Part shown: positions 1-7,822 of the stretch, one piece after another
Layout: each line of letters starts with the position of its first letter
Numbering within the stretch: position 1 is the first letter of the stretch
Assembly (NCBI GenBank): GCA_946403625.1
Contig: CAMJAP010000028.1
Coordinates: 1-32,047, forward strand
Direction of reading: 5' to 3'
DNA from: an uncultured Lachnospiraceae bacterium
GTDB taxonomy: Bacteria > Bacillota > Clostridia > Lachnospirales > Lachnospiraceae
DNA: 32,047 nt
The notes under the pieces: generated by a model
Told to the model about the DNA's origin: nothing
Databases searched by the model: none
Seen by the model: only the letters and a program-made list of their open reading frames with translations
Translations under genes and position numbers: made by a program

Positions 1-827
1 TGATCATTCTGGATACGGCAGGCCGTTTGCATATTGATGAAGATATGATGCAGGAACTGATCCGCATCAAAGAAAATGTCGAAGTACATCAGACCTTGCT
101 GGTGGTTGACGCTATGACCGGTCAGGATGCGGTCAATGTAGCAAAAGAGTTTGATGAAAAGATCGGCGTGACCGGCATCATCCTGTCCAAGATGGACGGT
201 GATACCAGAGGCGGTGCGGCACTTTCCGTAAAGGCAGTGACCGGCAAACCGATCCTGTATGTCGGTATGGGCGAGAAACTCTCGGATCTGGAGCAGTTCT
301 ATCCGGATCGTATGGCCGGCAGAATCCTGGGAATGGGCGATGTGCTCACCCTGATCGAAAAGGCAGAGCAGAATCTGGCACTCGATGAAGAAACGGAACG
401 GGATATGGCCGGACGCCTTAAGAAAGGTAAGTTCGACTTTAACGATTTCCTGACATCGATGAAGCAGATGCAGAATATGGGCGGTCTGACCAGCATCTTA
501 TCCATGCTTCCGGGAATGGGCAGCAAGATGAGCGAGATCGAGGGAATGATCGATGACAAGCAGCTGAAGCGCACGGAAGCCATCGTGCTTTCCATGACGC
601 CGAAGGAGCGGGCCAACCCGAAACTGTTAAATCCGCAGCGCAAGCACCGTATTGCCAAAGGCGCCGGCGTGGATATCGCGGAAGTGAATCGTTTCATCAA
701 GCAGTTTGAGCAGTCGCAGAAAATGATGAAACAGATGCCGGGTATGCTGGGCGGTATGGGAAAGAAAGGCCGGATGGGCGGTATGGGCGGCCGCGGAGGT
801 TTCGGCGGCAAGAAGTTCCCGTTTTAA
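1..827 (+). CDS. ffh: Signal recognition particle protein Ffh (5' end missing)
   Basis: SRP54-type GTPase that binds signal sequences and 4.5S/scRNA and delivers ribosomes to FtsY at the membrane. The gene runs in from the left edge; the reading frame is already open at base 3. The visible protein begins in the GTPase G domain with the G3 motif DTAGR, followed by the TGQDA region, the G4-like LSKMDGDTRGG and the closing motif GEKLSDLEQFYPDRMAGRI. The methionine-rich M domain follows (FLTSMKQMQNMGG, SMLPGM, TPKERANP, RIAKGAG), which holds the RNA and signal-peptide binding sites. The C-terminus is a Gly/Met/Lys-rich tail typical of Ffh. The neighbour order ffh-rpsP-khpA-rimM-trmD is the usual Firmicutes arrangement. 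Only the N domain and first G motifs are lost off the window. Confidence 0.98.
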   Translation, partial: IILDTAGRLHIDEDMMQELIRIKENVEVHQTLLVVDAMTGQDAVNVAKEFDEKIGVTGIILSKMDGDTRGGAALSVKAVTGKPILYVGMGEKLSDLEQFYPDRMAGRILGMGDVLTLIEKAEQNLALDEETERDMAGRLKKGKFDFNDFLTSMKQMQNMGGLTSILSMLPGMGSKMSEIEGMIDDKQLKRTEAIVLSMTPKERANPKLLNPQRKHRIAKGAGVDIAEVNRFIKQFEQSQKMMKQMPGMLGGMGKKGRMGGMGGRGGFGGKKFPF

Positions 828-933
828 AAACAAAGATATACACGAGACGAACTGAAGATCAGAACGTGAGTAGTGATATCAAATATAGCAAAACATTTTA
901 ATTCAAAAGATTCCAAAAGGGAGGAAAAACAAA

Positions 934-1179
934 ATGGCAGTAAAGATTCGTTTGGCAAGAATGGGTAAGAAGAAGAAACCGCAGTATCGTATCGTGGTTG
1001 CAGATTCCCGTAACGCTCGTGACGGTAAGGTGATCGACGAGGTTGGTACCTACGATCCGAATACAGAGCCGTCCACTTTCAAGCTGGATGAAGAGAAGAC
1101 AAAGAAGTGGCTGGCAAACGGCGCTCAGCCGACCGAGACTGTAGGCAAGATCCTGAAACTGGCAAATATCGAGAAATAA
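934..1179 (+). CDS. rpsP: 30S ribosomal protein S16
   Basis: Small-subunit ribosomal protein S16, 81 residues, normal length for the family. The N-terminus [21 protein letters not shown] and the following DSRNARDGK and GTYDP are the family's conserved block. The start is fixed by a full Shine-Dalgarno AAGGGAGG at 917-924, nine bases before the ATG. It sits 106 bases after ffh with no hairpin terminator in between, so it may be read through from ffh. The gap shows no convincing promoter of its own. Confidence 0.98.
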   Translation: MAVKIRLARMGKKKKPQYRIVVADSRNARDGKVIDEVGTYDPNTEPSTFKLDEEKTKKWLANGAQPTETVGKILKLANIEK

Positions 1180-1218
1180 TCTGTTTTCCGATAACTATCG
1201 ATGTTTGGAGGGGATGCC

Positions 1219-1449
1219 ATGAAAGAATTAGTAGAGGTGATCGCCAAAGCACTCGTGGAAAAGCCGGAAGAAGTAGTCGTTACCGAAGAAACCGATGGTA
1301 AGCATGTAACGGTGAAATTGAAGGTAGATCCGTCCGATATGGGAAAGGTGATCGGCAAGCAGGGACGCATTGCCAAGGCAATCCGTTCCGTAGTCAAGGC
1401 TGCATCCACAAAAGAAGATCTGTTTGTTGATGTGGACATTATTGAGTAA
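1219..1449 (+). CDS. khpA: KH-domain RNA-binding protein KhpA (YlqC)
   Basis: Small single-KH-domain RNA-binding protein, 76 residues from the chosen ATG, the usual size for KhpA. In other Firmicutes KhpA partners with KhpB and affects cell division and small RNAs; that role is family knowledge, not shown here. The KH core carries the GxxG loop as G46-K-Q-G49 within GKVIGKQGRIAKAIR. An in-frame ATG at 1201 would add six residues, but GGAGGGG at 1207-1213 is a perfect Shine-Dalgarno for 1219 and lies inside that extension, so 1219 is preferred. It lies 39 bases after rpsP and is followed by a strong terminator. Confidence 0.95.
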   Translation: MKELVEVIAKALVEKPEEVVVTEETDGKHVTVKLKVDPSDMGKVIGKQGRIAKAIRSVVKAASTKEDLFVDVDIIE

Positions 1450-1457
1450 ATACATCA

Positions 1458-1484
1458 AACCGGTTCCGATGGGGCCGGTTTTTT
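1458..1484 (+). terminator. Rho-independent terminator after khpA
   Basis: AACCGGTTCC pairs with GGGGCCGGTT (ten pairs, two of them G-U) around a GAT loop, and is followed at once by six T residues. It closes the ffh-rpsP-khpA transcript and separates it from rimM-trmD, which has its own promoter. Confidence 0.93.
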
Positions 1485-1522
1485 GCATGCATTTATTGAT
1501 GATCAGAAACGTTGTCTTTTCT

Positions 1523-1551
1523 TTGAAAAATAACAACGCCTATGGTATACT
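1523..1551 (+). promoter_or_regulatory. Sigma-A-type promoter for rimM-trmD
   Basis: TTGAAA at 1523-1528 and TATACT at 1546-1551 are 17 bases apart. TGG directly before the -10 makes an extended -10. It lies between the khpA terminator and rimM, giving an expected leader of about 40 bases. Confidence 0.8.
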
Positions 1552-1597
1552 TGAATCTGATTGTAATGAACAGGAATTTTCGGAAAGGGTTTGATTC

Positions 1598-2107
1598 ATG
1601 GCAGTAAAAGAAGATTATTTTCGCATCGGCGTGATCACGGAGCCTCATGGGGTACAGGGGGAAGTGAAAGTCTATCCGACCACTGACGATGTGTTGCATT
1701 TAAAGAAAGTAAAAGAGATTTATCTGCTTACCAGGGAAGGTTATGAAACCTTGCATTTAAAGGGGATGAAACAGCAGAATGACCGTATCATCCTTCGCTT
1801 TGCCGAGTTTACGGATCGCAATGCGGTGGAGCGGCTGCGTAAAATGGAACTGTATGTGGACCGTGCGCATGCTACGCCGTTAGAGGAGGATGAATATTAT
1901 ATCTCGGATCTGATCGGGCTTGCAGTGTACGAGGATGATGTGCAGATCGGAACGGTAAAGGATGTGATCGAGACCGGCGCCAACGATGTATATCAGATCG
2001 AGCGTAACGACGGAACGGAACTGTTATTGCCGGCCATCCGTCAGTGTGTACTGAAGGTGGATGTGGAAGGCGGCCGTATGGATGTGTCCGTGATGGAGGG
2101 CCTGTAA
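1598..2107 (+). CDS. rimM: 16S rRNA processing protein RimM
   Basis: Ribosome maturation factor that binds S19 and helps assemble the 30S head. At 169 residues it is of normal length. The N-terminal RimM domain shows GVITEPHGVQGEVKVYPTTD; the C-terminal PRC barrel starts near DLIGLAVYEDDVQIGTVKDV and has the conserved NDVYQI and LLPAIRQCVLKVD. The ATG is preceded by GGAAAGGG around 1581-1588. The gene overlaps nothing but ends only one base before the trmD start codon, so the two are translationally linked. Confidence 0.97.
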   Translation: MAVKEDYFRIGVITEPHGVQGEVKVYPTTDDVLHLKKVKEIYLLTREGYETLHLKGMKQQNDRIILRFAEFTDRNAVERLRKMELYVDRAHATPLEEDEYYISDLIGLAVYEDDVQIGTVKDVIETGANDVYQIERNDGTELLLPAIRQCVLKVDVEGGRMDVSVMEGL

Positions 2108-2108
2108 G

Positions 2109-2951
2109 TTGCATTTTTACGTGATGACTTTATTTCCGGAGCTGATCGAAAAAGGGATGCATACCGGAGTGCTGTATAAAGCAATGGAAGCCGGTATCCT
2201 TTCCCTGGAAACCTTTCATATCCGTGACTATACCGTAGACAAACACAAACGGGTGGATGATTATACCTATGGCGGCGGCGCGGGAATGCTGATCCAGGCA
2301 CAGCCGGTGTACGATACCTATCAGGCGGTCGTGGAACGTCTGCATTGCACGGAAGGAAAAAAGCCGCGTGTGGTTTATGCGACACCGCAGGGCAGTGTGT
2401 TTGATCAGGCCAAAGCAGAAGAACTGGCAAAAGAGGAAGATCTGATCTTTCTGTGCGGGCACTATGAGGGGATCGATGAACGTGTCCTCGAAGAGATCGT
2501 GACGGATAATATTTCCATCGGAGACTATGTTTTGACCGGAGGGGAACTGCCGGCGCTGGTCATGATGGATGCTATCTCCCGTCTGATCCCGGGAGTGCTC
2601 AATAACGACGAATCCGCAACGACGGAAAGTTTTAATGACGGATTGCTGGAATATCCGCAATATACCAGACCGGAAGAATGGCGCGGCAAGAAGGTGCCGG
2701 AAGTCTTATTATCCGGCCATCATGGCAATGTGGAAAAGTGGCGGCTGGAACAGTCTATCGAACGCACCCGTGAGCGGCGTCCGGACCTGTATGAGAAATA
2801 CATGGAACTGCATCCGCCGGTGCCGGAGAAAAAGAAACGCAAACGAAAAAAGAAGAAAACAGAGCCTGTTTCCAATGAGACTGTGGCGGATACAACAGAA
2901 TCCGCAGGAACGGAAGAGCAGGGATCTGTGAACGAAAACGATAATACATAA
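2109..2951 (+). CDS. trmD: tRNA (guanine-N1)-methyltransferase TrmD, with charged C-terminal tail
   Basis: SPOUT-family methyltransferase that makes m1G37 in tRNAs using S-adenosylmethionine. The trefoil-knot SAM site is visible as YGGGAGMLIQAQPVYD, LCGHYEGIDERV and SIGDYVLTGGELPALVMMDA. The start is a TTG at 2109 (then HFYVMTLFPEL, matching the family's N-terminus) with GGAGGG at 2095-2100 at a good distance; no in-frame ATG precedes the conserved block. The protein has 280 residues, about 40 more than usual. The extra part (about residue 240 on) is a run of Lys/Arg followed by a Glu/Thr/Asn/Ser-rich stretch, unlikely to be folded. The usual downstream partner rplS is absent; an ABC transporter follows. 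Confidence 0.97.
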   Translation: MHFYVMTLFPELIEKGMHTGVLYKAMEAGILSLETFHIRDYTVDKHKRVDDYTYGGGAGMLIQAQPVYDTYQAVVERLHCTEGKKPRVVYATPQGSVFDQAKAEELAKEEDLIFLCGHYEGIDERVLEEIVTDNISIGDYVLTGGELPALVMMDAISRLIPGVLNNDESATTESFNDGLLEYPQYTRPEEWRGKKVPEVLLSGHHGNVEKWRLEQSIERTRERRPDLYEKYMELHPPVPEKKKRKRKKKKTEPVSNETVADTTESAGTEEQGSVNENDNT

Positions 2952-2993
2952 TTACAGCCGAAAGATCAAAACATGAGACTTTGAGGGGGTAAC

Positions 2994-3863
2994 ATGAAGA
3001 TTCAGGCAACGGAACTATGTAAGAAATTCAACCGTTCCGTCAGCGATGGCGGAAACAAAAAAAGGAGTCGGCAGGAGGAATTCCTGGCGGTAAATCACGT
3101 GTCGCTGTCGGTACAGGGCGGTGAGATCCTGGGCGTATTGGGGCCCAACGGTGCCGGCAAGACGACCCTGCTTCGTATGCTGGGCAAACTGATGAAGCCG
3201 ACTTCGGGAACCGTTTCGGTAATCGATGATTCCACGGCAGATACCGATCCTGTGGAAATGACCGATGATATTGCGGTGAAGCGCTACATCGGCTATCTTT
3301 CCGAGAACACCAAACTCTACAACCGTTTATCGGTACGGGAAATGCTGCGCACCATCGCGGAGATCTACGGCCTGGATCCGGAGGCAACGGAGAAGCGGAT
3401 CGATCAGATCTCGGAAGTGCTTCGGTTGCAGGGCTTTATTGATAACCGCATCGAACGACTGTCTACGGGCCAGAAACAGAGAGCCAGTATCGCGCGCTGT
3501 CTGGTACATTCTCCGCAGATCTATATCTTTGACGAACCGACCCTTGGTCTGGATATCTTAAGCAGCGAAGCCATCATTGAATTTATGAAATCGGAACGGG
3601 ACCGCGGATGCGGCGTATTGTATTCCACGCACTATATGGAAGAGGCACAGTATCTGTGCGACCGGATCGTGATGATCTATCAGGGACGCATTGTGGCGGA
3701 AGGAACGCCGCGGGGGCTGATGGAACAGACCGGGACGGAGAATCTGCGTGAAACTTTCCGCGCCGTGATCACCCAAACGGAGCAGAAAGCGGCGGAAGAA
3801 AAAGGGCAGGAAAGCACATCTGCAGAAGACAAGAAAGACGATGACGGGGAGGGCAGAGTATGA
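2994..3863 (+). CDS. ABC transporter ATP-binding protein (NatA-like)
   Basis: ATPase subunit of an ABC-2 type exporter, 289 residues. Walker A is G50-PNGAGKTT, the signature is L156-STGQ, and Walker B ends in D180-E181 (IYIFDEPTLGLD); the H-loop lies in YSTHYMEEAQYLCDR. The pattern best fits the NatA/CcmA/DrrA group of drug, lipid or sodium exporters. The C-terminal 40 residues are Glu/Lys-rich and probably disordered. GAGGGGG lies just upstream of the ATG. The stop overlaps the permease start as ATGA (3860-3863), so the pair is translationally coupled. The substrate cannot be read from the sequence. Confidence 0.93.
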   Translation: MKIQATELCKKFNRSVSDGGNKKRSRQEEFLAVNHVSLSVQGGEILGVLGPNGAGKTTLLRMLGKLMKPTSGTVSVIDDSTADTDPVEMTDDIAVKRYIGYLSENTKLYNRLSVREMLRTIAEIYGLDPEATEKRIDQISEVLRLQGFIDNRIERLSTGQKQRASIARCLVHSPQIYIFDEPTLGLDILSSEAIIEFMKSERDRGCGVLYSTHYMEEAQYLCDRIVMIYQGRIVAEGTPRGLMEQTGTENLRETFRAVITQTEQKAAEEKGQESTSAEDKKDDDGEGRV

Positions 3864-5890
3864 ATAAGAAGATCGTAAAGGCCCTTTACCGGAAAGAGAT
3901 ATTGGATATCCTGCGGGATAAGAAAACGATCCTGATGATGATCGTGGTACCGCTGATCCTGTATCCGCTCATTTTTATGTTTTCCATGTATCTGTCCACA
4001 TCTATGATCAAAGCGTCTACCAGTAAGAGTTACCGGGTGTCCGTACAGGATACGGAAGAGCCGGCGGTTCTGAAGCAGTACATCCTGGACGGGCAGGAAA
4101 AGCATCAGTACGAGTTTATCTTCGTAGATTCCTACGTTGAAAATCGGGATTCGGAAGAGGCTCTTCGCCAGAAGGAAGTGGATGCCTATGTGACGCAGTC
4201 GGTATCGGAAAACCGGCCGTATTACGAGATCGGTTATCTGGCGTCGGAGACGGATTCGACCACGGCTGCCGGTATGCTCAAGGATATGCTCTCGGATTAC
4301 AAAAACGATATGCGTGACAAGATCCTCGAGGAGAAGGGGCTGGACAGCGATGAAGTATTATCGCCGATCAATTTTGCATTAAAAGACTTTTCCACAAAGG
4401 AAGAGAACGCCGGCTATATTTTCGGCTACATTGTGCCGTTCCTTCTGATCACCAGTATCCTGATGGGTGCGATGTATCCGGCGATCGATACGACAGCCGG
4501 GGAAAAGGAACGCGGTACGCTGGAAACACTGCTTACCCTGCCGGTCAAGAATCTGGAACTGATCACGGCAAAGTTTATGGCAACCTCGACAGTGGCGGTA
4601 GCGGCAGCACTGTTGAACCTGTTATCCATGGGCATCATGGTGTTTTACCTGATGGGCAGTACCGAGGCAGTCGGACAGGGACTGGGCATTGACCTGTTCT
4701 CCTATATTCCGGCACTCTTTATCACATTGCTCTGTGTACTGGTTTTTGCCATGTTTGCATCGGGTGTCTGTCTGTGCGCATGTATTTACGCAAGAAGCTT
4801 TAAAGAAGCGCAGAACTATACGACGCCGGTTATGCTGGTCTTTATGATGGGCGGTATGGCAGGTATGATCCCGTCCCTTCGTCTGGACGGAACCACGGCA
4901 CTCATCCCGGTCATCAATATCACGTTGTTGATCGCGGAACTGTTCAAATTTCATTTTGAACTGCCGCAGATCGCCATGGTTTTGGTATCCAATCTGGCCT
5001 ATGCCGGTATTGCCGTGGTACTGATGGCAAGACTGTTTTCTTCGGAAAATATCCTGTTCGGAGATGCAGCGGCATCCCTGCATCTGATGGAAGCCCGAAA
5101 GGATATGAAAGAAAAGCAGATCCCGGGCATCGGAGATGTGGTACTGTTATTCTCCATCCTGTTGATCGTGATGCTCTTCGGCGGTTCCCTGGCAGTGGCC
5201 AAATGGGGATTGTACGGACTGTTCGTGGAGCAGGGGGCAATGCTGGCCTGCGTACTGGGATATTCCTGGTATATGAAGGCGGACATGCCGAAGGTGTTCC
5301 ATCTGCGCAAACCGCGCCCGGTTGCGGTGATCGCCTCGATCCTGATGATCTGCGGATCCTATCTGATCATCCAGGTGATCGGCGGCCTCCTGACCAGTGC
5401 ATTCCCTTCGCTGTCCACCGAGAATACCGAAATGCTGGTATCGCTCTGGGAGAACAAGCCGCTGTGGCTGCTGGTTTTGGCAGTAGCCGTTGTACCGCCG
5501 ATCTGTGAAGAGTTTGTCTTCCGCGGCTTTTTGATGGGAGCGCTGGAACACAAGTATAAACCGGTGACCACGGTGGTTGCCTGCGGATTCTTGTTCGGTC
5601 TGTATCATATGAGTATTATGCAGACTATTGTGATCGGGCTGGTCGGTATTGTTCTGAGTTATGTGGCCTGGAAAGAGCAGTGCATCTGGCTGTCCATTCT
5701 GATGCATGCGCTGAACAACCTGACTTCCCTGCTGATCCAGCAGTATGAAGAGCCGATCACCAAGAAACTGCCGTTTTTGGCGGAAGAGACTATCAGTTTC
5801 GGCGTCGGTGCGGGAATGATCGGCTGCGGCGTCGTATTGCTGGCGTTGGGATTTGTGATACTGCAAAAGCGCAAAACAGACCGCGGTTGA
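3860..5890 (+). CDS. ABC-2 permease fused to a CPBP intramembrane metalloprotease
   Basis: Membrane protein of 676 residues with two parts. The first (about 1-400) is an ABC-2 permease of the NatB type: one N-terminal membrane segment near residues 24-45, a large extracytoplasmic loop, then a cluster of membrane segments beginning around GYIFGYIVPFLLITSILMG and the conserved GEKERGTLETLLTLPV. The second (about 420-660) is a CPBP (CAAX/Abi) protease-like domain with all three signature elements: EExxxR at E550-E551-R555, FxxxH ending at H583, and HxxxN at H616-N620. The pair with the upstream ATPase is a complete exporter. CPBP proteins process prenylated or peptide substrates or act in bacteriocin self-immunity in other systems; what this one cuts, if anything, is unknown. 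Confidence 0.9.
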   Translation: MNKKIVKALYRKEILDILRDKKTILMMIVVPLILYPLIFMFSMYLSTSMIKASTSKSYRVSVQDTEEPAVLKQYILDGQEKHQYEFIFVDSYVENRDSEEALRQKEVDAYVTQSVSENRPYYEIGYLASETDSTTAAGMLKDMLSDYKNDMRDKILEEKGLDSDEVLSPINFALKDFSTKEENAGYIFGYIVPFLLITSILMGAMYPAIDTTAGEKERGTLETLLTLPVKNLELITAKFMATSTVAVAAALLNLLSMGIMVFYLMGSTEAVGQGLGIDLFSYIPALFITLLCVLVFAMFASGVCLCACIYARSFKEAQNYTTPVMLVFMMGGMAGMIPSLRLDGTTALIPVINITLLIAELFKFHFELPQIAMVLVSNLAYAGIAVVLMARLFSSENILFGDAAASLHLMEARKDMKEKQIPGIGDVVLLFSILLIVMLFGGSLAVAKWGLYGLFVEQGAMLACVLGYSWYMKADMPKVFHLRKPRPVAVIASILMICGSYLIIQVIGGLLTSAFPSLSTENTEMLVSLWENKPLWLLVLAVAVVPPICEEFVFRGFLMGALEHKYKPVTTVVACGFLFGLYHMSIMQTIVIGLVGIVLSYVAWKEQCIWLSILMHALNNLTSLLIQQYEEPITKKLPFLAEETISFGVGAGMIGCGVVLLALGFVILQKRKTDRG

Positions 5891-5916
5891 CATAGTGTAG
5901 AAAATTATTATATAAT
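5887..5916 (+). promoter_or_regulatory. Near-consensus promoter for the his operon
   Basis: TTGACA (5887-5892) and TATAAT (5911-5916) are both perfect hexamers with an 18-base spacer. The -35 overlaps the TGA stop of the upstream permease gene. The expected start of transcription (about 5922-5925) coincides with the hisZ ATG at 5925, so no 5' leader or ribosome binding site fits in between. Confidence 0.85.
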
Positions 5917-5924
5917 ATCGAGTT

Positions 5925-7115
5925 ATGGAAAGATTATTGATACATACTCCGGAGGGAGTAAGAGACATTTACGGAGGGGAACTGGCCCGGAAACACCAGA
6001 CCGAAAAAAGGCTGCAGGCAACGTTTGACTGCTATGGATATCAGGAGATCCAGACACCGGCCTTTGAGTTTTTTGATGTATTTTCCAAAGAAGTAGGCAC
6101 CACTCCGTCAAAGGATCTGTATAAGTTTTTTGATAAAGAAGGAAATACACTGGCGCTTCGGCCGGATTTTACACCTTCGATCGCGCGCTGTGCGGCAAAG
6201 TATTTTATGGAAGATGCAATGCCGATCCGTCTTTGCTATGAAGGCAATGCATTTACCAATACGACGCAGCTGCAGGGCAAGCTCAACGAGACCACCCAGA
6301 TGGGCGTGGAACTGATCGGCGAGGATCGCGTAGAAGCGGATGCCGAGGTGATCTGTCTGGTGATCGATGCGCTGAAGGCTTGCGGGTTTGATCAGTTTAC
6401 CGTCAGTGTCGGCCAGATCGATTTCTTTAAGGGTATCTGTGAAGAAGCGGCATTGGATGAAGAAACGGTGCTGAAACTGCGCGAGTATATTTCCGTTAAG
6501 AATTACTATGGGGCAGAGGAAGTGCTGCGCGAAGCCGGCGTTGCAACCCAGTATTTGGATCTGCTGGAGCATGCAGGCGATATCTGCACGATCGATGAAT
6601 TGAAAGATGCGCGTAAAATGGTGTCCAACGACAGATCGCTGGCTGCCATCGACCGCCTGATCGATCTGTATGATGTGGTGGATCTGTACGGACTGGCAGA
6701 TTATATTTCCTTTGATCTGGGAATGGTCAGCAAGTTCCATTATTATACCGGTGTGATCTTTAAGGCATTTACCTATGGCGTGGGCGATGCGATCGTAAAG
6801 GGCGGCCGTTATGACAAGCTGCTTTCCAGATTCGGAAAAGATGCCCCGGCGGTGGGCTGCGTATTCCTGGTGGATGATATTCAGAGCGCATTGGCAGCAC
6901 AGGGCGTGCAGGATCCGGAAGAAGAAAACATCTGCTGGATCGTTTATGACGAAAACAGTCGCAAAGAGGCATTGTGCGAGATCAAACAAATGCGTGCCGC
7001 AGGACAGAAAGTCTCTGCCATCGTTCGCGATCCCGGGATCAGCAAGGCGGGATATGAGGACTATGCAAAGCGGAACGGCATTAAGGAGATCCGTTTTTAC
7101 GGAAACATCGATTAA
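5925..7115 (+). CDS. hisZ: ATP phosphoribosyltransferase regulatory subunit HisZ
   Basis: Histidyl-tRNA synthetase paralog that complexes with short HisG to make and regulate ATP phosphoribosyltransferase. The 396 residues carry class II synthetase motifs: TPEGVRDI at the N-terminus, SKEVGTTPSKDLYKFFDKEG, LALRPDFTPSIAR (motif 2) and VKGGRYDKLLSRFG (motif 3 region). It lacks the C-terminal anticodon-binding domain expected of a true HisRS and sits directly before hisG, which decides for HisZ. The start at 5925 is forced, because PEGVRDI must be included and a TAA is in frame at 5913. No Shine-Dalgarno precedes it. Confidence 0.95.
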   Translation: MERLLIHTPEGVRDIYGGELARKHQTEKRLQATFDCYGYQEIQTPAFEFFDVFSKEVGTTPSKDLYKFFDKEGNTLALRPDFTPSIARCAAKYFMEDAMPIRLCYEGNAFTNTTQLQGKLNETTQMGVELIGEDRVEADAEVICLVIDALKACGFDQFTVSVGQIDFFKGICEEAALDEETVLKLREYISVKNYYGAEEVLREAGVATQYLDLLEHAGDICTIDELKDARKMVSNDRSLAAIDRLIDLYDVVDLYGLADYISFDLGMVSKFHYYTGVIFKAFTYGVGDAIVKGGRYDKLLSRFGKDAPAVGCVFLVDDIQSALAAQGVQDPEEENICWIVYDENSRKEALCEIKQMRAAGQKVSAIVRDPGISKAGYEDYAKRNGIKEIRFYGNID

Positions 7116-7147
7116 TAAGACAGATACAGATTGGAACTGAATCGGAA

Positions 7148-7807
7148 ATGAGTGAAGAGAATAAAAATACAGAACGATATCTGACCTTTGCCTTGACGAA
7201 GGGACGCCTGGCTGAAAAAACGTTGGCGCTGCTCGGCAAGGTCGGGATTGATTGCACGGAAATGGAAGACAAGAGCAGCCGTAAGCTGATCTTTGTCAAT
7301 GAAGAAAAGAAAGTTCGTTTCTTCCTGGCAAAAGGGCCGGATGTACCGACCTATGTAGAATACGGTGTAGCGGATATCGGCGTGGTCGGAAAGGATACCA
7401 TCCTGGAAGAAGGACGCCGGGCTTTTGAAGTACTGGATCTGGGATTCGGCAAATGCCGTATGTGTGTCTGCGGACCGGAAAGCGTTCGGGAAAAACTGGA
7501 GCACCATGAGATGATCCGCGTGGCAAGTAAATACCCCGAGATCGCCAGGGATTATTTCCATAATGTGAAGCATCAGACCGTAGATATCATCAAGCTGAAC
7601 GGCTCTGTGGAACTGGGACCGATCGTCGGACTGTCCGATGTGATCGTGGATATCGTGGAGACCGGCAGTACCTTGCGGGAGAACGGATTGACCGTGTTGG
7701 AAGAGATCTGTCCGTTATCGGCACGAATGATCGTAAATCAGGTGAGTATGCGTATGGAGCATGAACGCATCCGCAAGCTCATCAATGAATTGAAAGAATT
7801 GATATAA
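7148..7807 (+). CDS. hisG: ATP phosphoribosyltransferase catalytic subunit, short form
   Basis: First enzyme of histidine synthesis, joining ATP and PRPP. At 219 residues it is the short HisG that lacks the C-terminal regulatory domain and needs HisZ, which is encoded just upstream. Visible elements are YLTFALTKGRLAEKTL, the DIGVVGKDTILE substrate loop and the PRPP loop DIVETGSTLRENGL. The ribosome binding site is weak (a GGA shortly before the ATG), so translation may depend on coupling to hisZ, 32 bases upstream. Confidence 0.97.
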   Translation: MSEENKNTERYLTFALTKGRLAEKTLALLGKVGIDCTEMEDKSSRKLIFVNEEKKVRFFLAKGPDVPTYVEYGVADIGVVGKDTILEEGRRAFEVLDLGFGKCRMCVCGPESVREKLEHHEMIRVASKYPEIARDYFHNVKHQTVDIIKLNGSVELGPIVGLSDVIVDIVETGSTLRENGLTVLEEICPLSARMIVNQVSMRMEHERIRKLINELKELI

Positions 7808-7822
7808 GACGAGGATAAGAAA

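Noticed and set aside
5147..5968. Minus-strand frame of 273 codons across the permease end and the his promoter
   Set aside because: Gln/His-rich shadow of the CPBP region, with no family motif, overlapping a well-supported gene and promoter.
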